Translations under genes and position numbers: made by a program
Assembly: GCA_021817025.1 (NCBI GenBank)
Contig: JAKAWF010000093.1
Span: forward strand, 1-11,479
Reading direction: 5' to 3'
DNA: 11,479 nucleotides
From: a bacterium
Lineage (GTDB): Bacteria; Chloroflexota; Dormibacteria; UBA8260; Bog-877
Notes under the pieces: generated by a model
Told to the model about the DNA's origin: nothing
The model's input: the letters and a program-made list of their open reading frames with translations, nothing else
Databases searched by the model: none
Shown: piece after piece, positions 6,473 through 11,479 of the stretch
Position numbering within the stretch: position 1 is the first letter of the stretch
Layout of the letters: the number at the start of each line of letters is the position of its first letter

Positions 6473-7591
6473 TCAGAGCTCCGCCAGGACCTGGGCCAGA
6501 ACCTCGATCGCCCGTGAGTAATCCTCGAGCGAGATCGACTCCTGGGGAGTGTGGTCGAGCTCTGAGTCACCGGGGCCGTACACCAAAGCCGGACAGCTCC
6601 AGACCGGAAGCACCACGTTGAGGTCCGAGGTCGCCAGGCGGCGCTGCCACACGGGGCGACCACCCTGAGCCAGAATGGCCCGCGAAAAAGCGGACGGGAG
6701 AGCCCCGGTGCGGCCGACCGAAACGGCGGCCTCCAAGCCTCCGGGCTCGATCCGGGCCCGCGGCGCCAGCCCCCGCACCAGTTCCAGCAGGTCCCCCGGC
6801 ACGCTCCACGGAGGCAGCCGGAAGCCCAGCTCCAAGCGCACCGAGTCCCGCAGGCCGTCGCTTCCGGTCTGAATCGAGAGCAGGTGCGCATCGATGGCCT
6901 CGAAGCCGGTCCGGCCCCGGTTCAGCCCGCTCACCAGCTCGCCCACCGCCGACCACACGGCCAAGCCGTCCTCGGCCGCGGTCGGCTCGGGCCTCGAGCT
7001 GTGCAGCCCAGGACGGCTCAGCTCGAGGCTGCAGGCGAGCCGTCCCCGGTAGCCGATGACCAGGCGGCCGGCCCCGGACGGCTCGCCTACCACCAGGTAA
7101 TCGGGTGGGGGCAGGGTGCGGGCCAGATGCCTCGCGCCTCTCGAGTCACCCTCCTCTCCCACCGCCGCCAATATGACTACCCGGCGCCGCAGGGTGCTGC
7201 GGGCGCGCGCGGCCGAGGCCACGAACGCGGCCAGCGGGCCCTTCGCGTCCGACGCCCCCCGGCCGGACAGCCTGCCCTCCCGCAGCTCCACCGGCCAGAA
7301 CCCCTCCACCGTGTCGATGTGGCCGAGGAGGTAGACATCCCCCGGAGTCGCCCTGCCATCCAACGGCTCCACAACCCCCACCACGTTGCCGACGGCGTCA
7401 CGCCCCGCCTCCAACCCCAGGGCCTGCAGCCGCTGCACCAGCCACCTGGCAGCCGTCTCCTCTTGTCCCGTCGGGCTGGGAATCGCAACCAGTCCCCGCA
7501 GCAGGTCCACCTCGGCCCACGAAGCCCCGCGGCCGCCAGCCCTCCAGCTGCCGACCTGGTGGGTCTCGATGCCACCGGCAACCCCGGTCAC
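6473..7591 (-). CDS. lysK: [LysW]-lysine/[LysW]-ornithine hydrolase
   Basis: LysK is a cytoplasmic M20-family metallopeptidase that cuts lysine (or ornithine) from the C terminus of the carrier protein LysW, the last step of the pathway. The 372-residue sequence shows the two-metal site: GHIDTVEG (90-97, H91 and D93), GRGASDAKGPLAAF (110-123, D115), VGEEGD (144-149, general base E146 and ligand E147), VGEPSG (168-173, E170) and DHTPQESI (346-353, H347). The GRGA-x-DAKGPLA signature is typical of LysK rather than of ArgE or DapE. The start is GTG 7591, overlapping the lysZ stop as GTGA, with GAGGA at 7603-7599 seven bases before it. Homology to known LysK starts near residue 25, so an internal GTG at residue 28 remains possible. 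It is the last gene of the minus-strand operon. Whether lysine, ornithine or both are released cannot be settled from sequence. Confidence 0.9.
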   Translation of the reverse strand: MTGVAGGIETHQVGSWRAGGRGASWAEVDLLRGLVAIPSPTGQEETAARWLVQRLQALGLEAGRDAVGNVVGVVEPLDGRATPGDVYLLGHIDTVEGFWPVELREGRLSGRGASDAKGPLAAFVASAARARSTLRRRVVILAAVGEEGDSRGARHLARTLPPPDYLVVGEPSGAGRLVIGYRGRLACSLELSRPGLHSSRPEPTAAEDGLAVWSAVGELVSGLNRGRTGFEAIDAHLLSIQTGSDGLRDSVRLELGFRLPPWSVPGDLLELVRGLAPRARIEPGGLEAAVSVGRTGALPSAFSRAILAQGGRPVWQRRLATSDLNVVLPVWSCPALVYGPGDSELDHTPQESISLEDYSRAIEVLAQVLAEL

Positions 7592-8457
7592 TCGACCGTC
7601 CTCGACACCCCGGCGCGGCGGAACACCGTGCCCTGGCCGTGGACCGCCATCTCGACCGGGCGGTCCACCCGGCCATCCGCCAGCACCACCCGGCGCACCC
7701 CTCCCTGGAGCGCCTCCTTGGCCGCCAGCACCTTGGTCCGCATGCGCCCGCGCGCGATCTCCATCGCCCGGCCGATCTCATGCCGGCGGACATCCGGCAC
7801 CAGGGTGGCGGGGTCGGCGGGATCGAGCAGCAGCCCGGGAACGTCGCTGAGCAGGACCAGCGTGGACGCTCCCAGCGCGACCGCGACCTGAGCCGCGGCC
7901 CGGTCGGCGTCGACGTTCATCGCCCGACCTTCGGGGGACAACGCCGGTGGGCACAGCACCGGCAGGTACTGAGCACTCAACAGCAGGTTGAGCAGGGCGG
8001 CGTTCACCGAGGTCACCCGCCCGCTGCGATCCCCGCGCAGCACCCGCTCGCGGCCCTCCCCCAGACGGGTGCGCAGGACACCCTTCTCCGGCCCCCGGAG
8101 CAGGCCGCCGTCGACACCGCTCAAGCCGACCGCCGCCACGCCGTGGCGCTGGAGGGCTTCCACCCATCCGACGTTGGCGCCGCCCGCATAGACCATGGCA
8201 AAGATCCGCATGGTGGCGTCATCGGTGTAGCGGCTCTCGATCCCGGACGCGGAGGTCACGCGCACCGGGGGGTGTCCGAGCGCGGCCGAGACCGAGTCCA
8301 GCTCCTTGGATCCACCATGCAGGAGCACCACCGGCTGGCGGGGCCACCGCTGGGCCAGGTCGGCGCAGACCGCCTCCTGGTCGATGGCCAAGCCGCCCCC
8401 CACCTTGACGACCAGCGGGGCCCGCCCCGGGCGCGCCGGGCCGCTCCCCCCGGTCAC
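7588..8457 (-). CDS. lysZ: [LysW]-aminoadipate (or glutamate) kinase
   Basis: LysZ phosphorylates the side-chain carboxyl of alpha-aminoadipate (or glutamate) attached to LysW, using ATP. It belongs to the amino-acid kinase family with ArgB. From GTG 8457 the protein has 289 residues. LVVKVGGG (15-22) binds phosphate, LLHGGSKELD (45-54) follows, and SALGHPPVRVTSASGIESRYTD, interrupted only by the expected linker, matches the LysZ consensus. Downstream are GLSGVDGGLL, LPVLCPPALSPEG, NVDADRAAA, LLSDVPGLL and GRMRTKVLAAKEAL, all in the order of Thermus LysZ. The open frame extends a further 199 codons upstream but that part is only lysY read in another frame. GTG 8457 overlaps the lysY stop as GTGA, the arrangement used at the other junctions. 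No good SD precedes it, so translation is probably coupled to lysY. N-acetylglutamate kinase is an alternative by family, but the neighbouring LysX, LysY and LysK argue for carrier-bound substrate. Confidence 0.9.
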   Translation of the reverse strand: MTGGSGPARPGRAPLVVKVGGGLAIDQEAVCADLAQRWPRQPVVLLHGGSKELDSVSAALGHPPVRVTSASGIESRYTDDATMRIFAMVYAGGANVGWVEALQRHGVAAVGLSGVDGGLLRGPEKGVLRTRLGEGRERVLRGDRSGRVTSVNAALLNLLLSAQYLPVLCPPALSPEGRAMNVDADRAAAQVAVALGASTLVLLSDVPGLLLDPADPATLVPDVRRHEIGRAMEIARGRMRTKVLAAKEALQGGVRRVVLADGRVDRPVEMAVHGQGTVFRRAGVSRTVE

Positions 8458-9491
8458 AGCGGGTGCAGGCCCATGAAGCCGAGACCAGCCCGCTCCTCGA
8501 GTCCCAGCATGCAGTTGAGGGTCTGCACGGCGTTGCCCGCCGCCCCCTTGCCGAGGTTGTCCAGGGCCGCCAGCACGGTGAGCCGCTCGCCGGAGCGGTC
8601 CAGGGCGAAGCCGACGTCGCACAGGTTGGTGCCCGCCAGCCAGCGCGGGTCCGGATAGCGGTGAAGGCCGTGGCGCTGGGCCACGATCCGGACGAACGGC
8701 TCGGCTCGATAGGTGCGCCGGAACGCCTCCCAGACCTCGCTCTCGGTCACGGGCCGGGCCAGAAAGCACCGCGCTGAGACCGAGATTCCCCGCACCATCT
8801 CCACCGCGACTCCTGAGTAGCTGAGGCTCCGCTCGTCCCAACCCAGCGCCTGCGCGACCTCGGCCTGGTGGCGGTGCCCCTCCGGGGCGAACACCCTGAC
8901 CGCGCCGGAGCGCTCGGGGTGATGGCTGGCCGAGGTGGGCTGAGCTCCGGCGGCGGAGGACCCGAAGCGGGCCTCGACACAGACCGGGGCCGTCAGCGCC
9001 CATCCTGACCGGGCCGCCGGGAGCAGTGCCAGGATCGTGGCCGCCGCTGAGCAACCGGCGCCGCTGGCCAAGACCGATCCCCTGAGCTGGCTGCGGCTCA
9101 CCTCGGGAAGGCCGTACACCGCCTCCGCCAGCAGCTGGTCTGGGGGGGGCTCGGCGCGGTACCAGGCCCGGTAGGCCTTGGGATCACGAAGGCGTAGCTG
9201 GGGCCCACAGTCCACCACCACCCGTGCCAGCCGCCGCAGCTCGGCCAGGGTCGGCCCCCCCGCCGGTGAGCCGTTGGCGACCAGCACCGCGTCGCACGGC
9301 TGCAGGTCGGCAGGGTCGGCGAAGCGCTGCTCGGTGAAGCCGCGCAAATTGGGGTGCACGCTCGCCACCGGCCGCCCCCGGTGGGAGCCGGAGGTGACCT
9401 GGGCAAGGGTCAGGTCGGGATGTCCGAGCAGGAGCCGCACCAGCTCCCCACCCACGTATCCAGCGCCTCCGACCACGCTCACCCGGATCAT
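8454..9491 (-). CDS. lysY: [LysW]-aminoadipate (or glutamyl) phosphate reductase
   Basis: LysY uses NADPH to reduce LysW-bound aminoadipyl phosphate (or glutamyl phosphate) to the semialdehyde. It is a homologue of ArgC. The 345-residue protein begins with the nucleotide-binding loop VVGGAGYVGGEL (6-17). The catalytic cysteine is C147 in SGAGCSAAATILALLP (143-158); GAGC-x-A is the LysY form, in contrast to NPGCYPT of ArgC. SHHPERSG (189-196) and APEGHRHQAEVAQ (202-214, catalytic histidine at about H206/H208) are also LysY-like. The C terminus has TNLCDVGF (288-295) and DNLGKGAAGNAVQ (311-323). ATG 9491 overlaps the lysX stop as ATGA, and GAGG at 9500-9497 lies five bases before it. Length and motifs are complete; I see no damage. 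Confidence 0.92.
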   Translation of the reverse strand: MIRVSVVGGAGYVGGELVRLLLGHPDLTLAQVTSGSHRGRPVASVHPNLRGFTEQRFADPADLQPCDAVLVANGSPAGGPTLAELRRLARVVVDCGPQLRLRDPKAYRAWYRAEPPPDQLLAEAVYGLPEVSRSQLRGSVLASGAGCSAAATILALLPAARSGWALTAPVCVEARFGSSAAGAQPTSASHHPERSGAVRVFAPEGHRHQAEVAQALGWDERSLSYSGVAVEMVRGISVSARCFLARPVTESEVWEAFRRTYRAEPFVRIVAQRHGLHRYPDPRWLAGTNLCDVGFALDRSGERLTVLAALDNLGKGAAGNAVQTLNCMLGLEERAGLGFMGLHPL

Positions 9492-10372
9492 CTGGACCTC
9501 GCCGCGTCGAGGGTGTGGCGCACCAGCAGGCCGGGGATGTCGACCCCGGTCGGGCCCACGCTGTTGCGGAACTCCATGGTGGCGTTGACCTCGTTCACCA
9601 ACAGCCCTCCCGGACCCTCCAGGAGATCAATGGCGAGGGCGCCGCCTCCGACGGCGGCCGCCGCCCGCAGACAGATTTCGTCCAGCTCCGCCGTGACCTC
9701 CACCAGCTCCGCGGCGGCCCCCCTGGCGGTGTTGGTGATCCAGTGCGCCGACCGGCGCCCGATCGCCGCCACGGTGCGCCCGCCCAGCACGAAGGCGCGC
9801 AGGTCACGGCCCGGCTTGTCCACGTGGGCCTGCAGATAGACGGCCCGATGCGGCATCCCGCCCAGTTCCATCTTGTGCTCCAGCACTGCCTCGGCTGCGT
9901 CCCGGTCGTTGAGACGGGCCACCAGCCTGCCCCAGGAGCCAACCGTGGGCTTGACCACGCAGGGGTAGCCGAGCTCCTCGACCGCCGCCAGGGCGGCCTC
10001 GACCGTGAACGCCACCCGGGCCGGGGGGGTGTCGACGCCGGCGGCCGCCAGGGCCAGGGTGGTGCGGAGCTTGTCGCCACAGATGTCCACCACCGGCGCC
10101 GGATTGACGGCCGGAACACCCCAGACCTCGAGCAGCCTGGCAATCGTCAGCTGGCGGCTGTGGCTGACCGAGCGCAGCAGGACCACGTCGCAGGCGCGCA
10201 GTGTCGCGGCCGCGCCGGCGGCAGCCCCGGCCGCGGTGAGGGGCAGATGGATCAGGTCGTCGTCGATGCGCACCACCTCAACCCCGACCGCCCTGGCGAA
10301 GGCCTCCAGGATGAGCTTCTCCTCCACCCGCACGCGCGAGCAGACGAGGCCCACCCTGATCTGCCGGCTCAT
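9488..10372 (-). CDS. lysX: Alpha-aminoadipate (or glutamate)--LysW ligase, ATP-grasp
   Basis: LysX uses ATP to join the amino group of alpha-aminoadipate (or glutamate) to the C-terminal glutamate of LysW, the step that protects the substrate. From ATG 10372 the protein has 294 residues, typical for the family. It shows RSVSHSRQLTIARLLE (67-82), NPAPVVDICGDKLRTTLAL (90-108), the ATP-grasp core VVKPTVGSWGRLVARL (139-154), KPGRDLRAFVLG (186-197), RRSAHWITNTARG (206-218) and the C-terminal metal and substrate region VNEVNATMEFRNS (259-271) with TGVDIPG (275-281). These closely match Thermus LysX. An upstream GTG at 10381 is possible, but ATG 10372 overlaps the previous stop as ATGA and has AAGGG at 10385-10381 with an 8-base spacer. 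The gene follows the dehydrogenase and precedes lysY. RimK-like ligases of other pathways are excluded by the adjacent LysY, LysZ and LysK. Confidence 0.93.
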   Translation of the reverse strand: MSRQIRVGLVCSRVRVEEKLILEAFARAVGVEVVRIDDDLIHLPLTAAGAAAGAAATLRACDVVLLRSVSHSRQLTIARLLEVWGVPAVNPAPVVDICGDKLRTTLALAAAGVDTPPARVAFTVEAALAAVEELGYPCVVKPTVGSWGRLVARLNDRDAAEAVLEHKMELGGMPHRAVYLQAHVDKPGRDLRAFVLGGRTVAAIGRRSAHWITNTARGAAAELVEVTAELDEICLRAAAAVGGGALAIDLLEGPGGLLVNEVNATMEFRNSVGPTGVDIPGLLVRHTLDAARSR

Positions 10373-11479
10373 GCCGGACACCCTTGGTCACGCCACGCAG
10401 CCTGGACTTCCGGCCTCGGTGGGGTGCCGACCAAGGGCTGGCGGAACTCCCCCTTGCCGGCGGGCAGTGCCGTGGACAGCCCGGCCAGCACCGCGTCCGT
10501 CACCTCCTCGGTGGTGGCCCGGCCGCCCAGGTCCGGCGTCTTGATCCCAGCCTCCATGGTCTCAGCGACGGCGGCTTGAATCGCCACCGCCGCCGCCAGC
10601 GCGCCCTGGTCCTGAAGCAGCATCGCCAAGGTGAGGATCGCGGCGACCGGGTTGGCGCCGCCGGTGCCCACCAGCTGCGGCGCAGCCCCGTGGACCGGCT
10701 CGTACAGCCAGGGCCGGCCGGCCGGAGCGCAGCTGGCAGACGGGAGCACTCCCAGGGAGCCGGCGAGCGCGGCCGCCTCGTCGCTGAGGATGTCGCCGAG
10801 CAGGTTGGAGGTCAGGACCACGTCGAACTGGGCAGGCTCCCACACGAGATCTCTGGCGAAATCGCCTGCCAGGCGGTGCTCGCAGGTCACCCCCGGGTAG
10901 TCGGCGGCCACCTCCTGGACCACGGTCCTCCACAGCCGTGAGGTCGAGAGCCGGTGGGCCATGTCCACCGAGGTCACGTGGCCCCGCCGGCGCTGGGCCG
11001 CGCCGAACGCGACCCGGGCCACCCTGATCACCTGGGGCTCGGTGTAGGTGATGGCGTCGGTGGCCCGGCGCGCGCCATCGGGCCCCTCAACGTCGTGGCG
11101 GCCGCGCCCGTACGCGCCGGCGGCCAGCTCGCGTACGAAGAGACAGTCCACCCCCGCCAACCGCTCCGGGGGCAGCGGGGAAACCGGGCTGGGATCCGCC
11201 CAGGTGCGCACCGGCCGCAGGCCGGCGAAGCATCCCAGGGCTCGCCGCAGGCCCACGACCGCCGACCCCAGGGAGGCGGCGCCCAGCGCCCGCAGCGCCA
11301 GGGTGTCCACCGCCCCCATCAGCACGGCGTCGGCCGCGGCTGCCTGCCTCAGCACCGGGAGCGGGGCCGGGTGGCCCAGCTCCCGGTAGGCCGAGACCCC
11401 GAGCAGCTGGTGCGTCACCCCAACCGGCCACGGCAAGGCTGGAGCCAGCGTATCCAGCACCCGCAGGGCACAGGCGATG
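10369..11479 (-). CDS. Isopropylmalate/homoisocitrate dehydrogenase family protein lacking the catalytic lysine (5' end beyond window)
   Basis: The frame runs off the right edge. Six codons upstream of the GTG at 11460 read IACALR and continue into VLDTLAP, which fits the family's GDGIGPEVI-x-x-AL-x-VLD start, so about 15-20 residues are missing. Substrate-arginine segments are intact (GLRR, GLRPVR, FVREL, with the tyrosine in AGAY), as are the metal aspartates in NLLGDILSDEAA and the cofactor loop YEPVHGAAP. Differences are striking. The conserved VDK-x-N (catalytic Lys185 in Thermus isopropylmalate dehydrogenase) reads VDMAH, with Met at 10960-10962 and His at 10954-10956. The VDAM-type aspartate of the second subunit aligns to glycine with an Asp one residue later. 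The NAD-specificity aspartate after EPVHG-x-AP is glutamine. The stop overlaps lysX as ATGA, so the gene is in the lysine operon where homoisocitrate dehydrogenase is expected. It is uninterrupted over 1.1 kb. Activity is doubtful; a pseudoenzyme subunit or changed reaction is possible. Confidence 0.8.
   Translation of the reverse strand, partial: IACALRVLDTLAPALPWPVGVTHQLLGVSAYRELGHPAPLPVLRQAAAADAVLMGAVDTLALRALGAASLGSAVVGLRRALGCFAGLRPVRTWADPSPVSPLPPERLAGVDCLFVRELAAGAYGRGRHDVEGPDGARRATDAITYTEPQVIRVARVAFGAAQRRRGHVTSVDMAHRLSTSRLWRTVVQEVAADYPGVTCEHRLAGDFARDLVWEPAQFDVVLTSNLLGDILSDEAAALAGSLGVLPSASCAPAGRPWLYEPVHGAAPQLVGTGGANPVAAILTLAMLLQDQGALAAAVAIQAAVAETMEAGIKTPDLGGRATTEEVTDAVLAGLSTALPAGKGEFRQPLVGTPPRPEVQAAWRDQGCPA

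Noticed and set aside
7639..8658. 339-codon plus-strand open frame opposite lysZ/lysY
   Set aside because: It is antisense to two well-supported genes, low-complexity, and typical of GC-rich antisense frames.
8458..9054. Upstream extension of the lysZ frame
   Set aside because: It is an alternate frame of lysY; known LysZ proteins start just before the VVKVGGG motif, and GTG 8457 gives the expected length.
9515..10579. 354-codon plus-strand open frame opposite lysX
   Set aside because: It mirrors lysX and the dehydrogenase and has no independent motifs or SD.
11455..11460. GTG at 11460 as the start of the right-edge dehydrogenase
   Set aside because: In-frame codons up to the window edge continue the conserved family N terminus, so the real start lies outside.

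Overview
This is a GC-rich bacterial window with strong G/C bias at third codon positions. It carries two tightly packed amino-acid biosynthesis operons that face each other across a small-membrane-protein/ammonium-transporter region. Carrier-protein (LysW-type) lysine synthesis, a long citramalate synthase of the Geobacter/Leptospira type, high GC, GTG starts and 4-bp stop/start overlaps suggest a deep-branching lineage such as Chloroflexota/Dormibacterota or Deinococcota. That placement is inference; no rRNA or other marker gene is present.

Left part (1-3888, + strand): the last 48 codons of an isopropylmalate/isocitrate dehydrogenase family enzyme (probably leuB), then cimA (citramalate synthase), leuC and leuD. 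Together these can make 2-oxobutyrate from pyruvate and acetyl-CoA (threonine-independent isoleucine route) and supply the isomerase and dehydrogenase for leucine. The homology-supported leuC start lacks a well-placed Shine-Dalgarno (SD).

Middle (3889-6472): a 434-bp stretch with no convincing gene, then a likely 58-residue two-helix membrane protein on the - strand (4323-4499), a 503-bp divergent intergenic region with a perfect dyad and a TTGCCA repeat cluster, and amt, a Mep/AMT2-like ammonium transporter on the + strand. A perfect 15-bp hairpin (6403-6436) separates amt from the convergent operon on its right.

Right part (6473-11479, - strand): a five-gene operon read right to left: dehydrogenase paralogue, lysX, lysY, lysZ, lysK. 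Every junction is a 4-bp ATGA or GTGA overlap. LysX ligates alpha-aminoadipate (or glutamate) to the carrier protein LysW, LysZ phosphorylates it, LysY reduces it, and LysK releases lysine (or ornithine). The carrier lysW, the aminotransferase lysJ, homocitrate synthase and homoaconitase are not in the window and should lie beyond the right edge or elsewhere.

The most unusual item is the dehydrogenase at the right edge. Its reading frame is intact and it keeps the substrate arginines and metal aspartates, but the catalytic lysine of the family is methionine and the following conserved asparagine is histidine. It sits where a homoisocitrate dehydrogenase would be expected. It may be a pseudoenzyme subunit, an enzyme with altered chemistry, or a decaying copy. 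I found no phage, transposon, CRISPR array, tRNA or rRNA.
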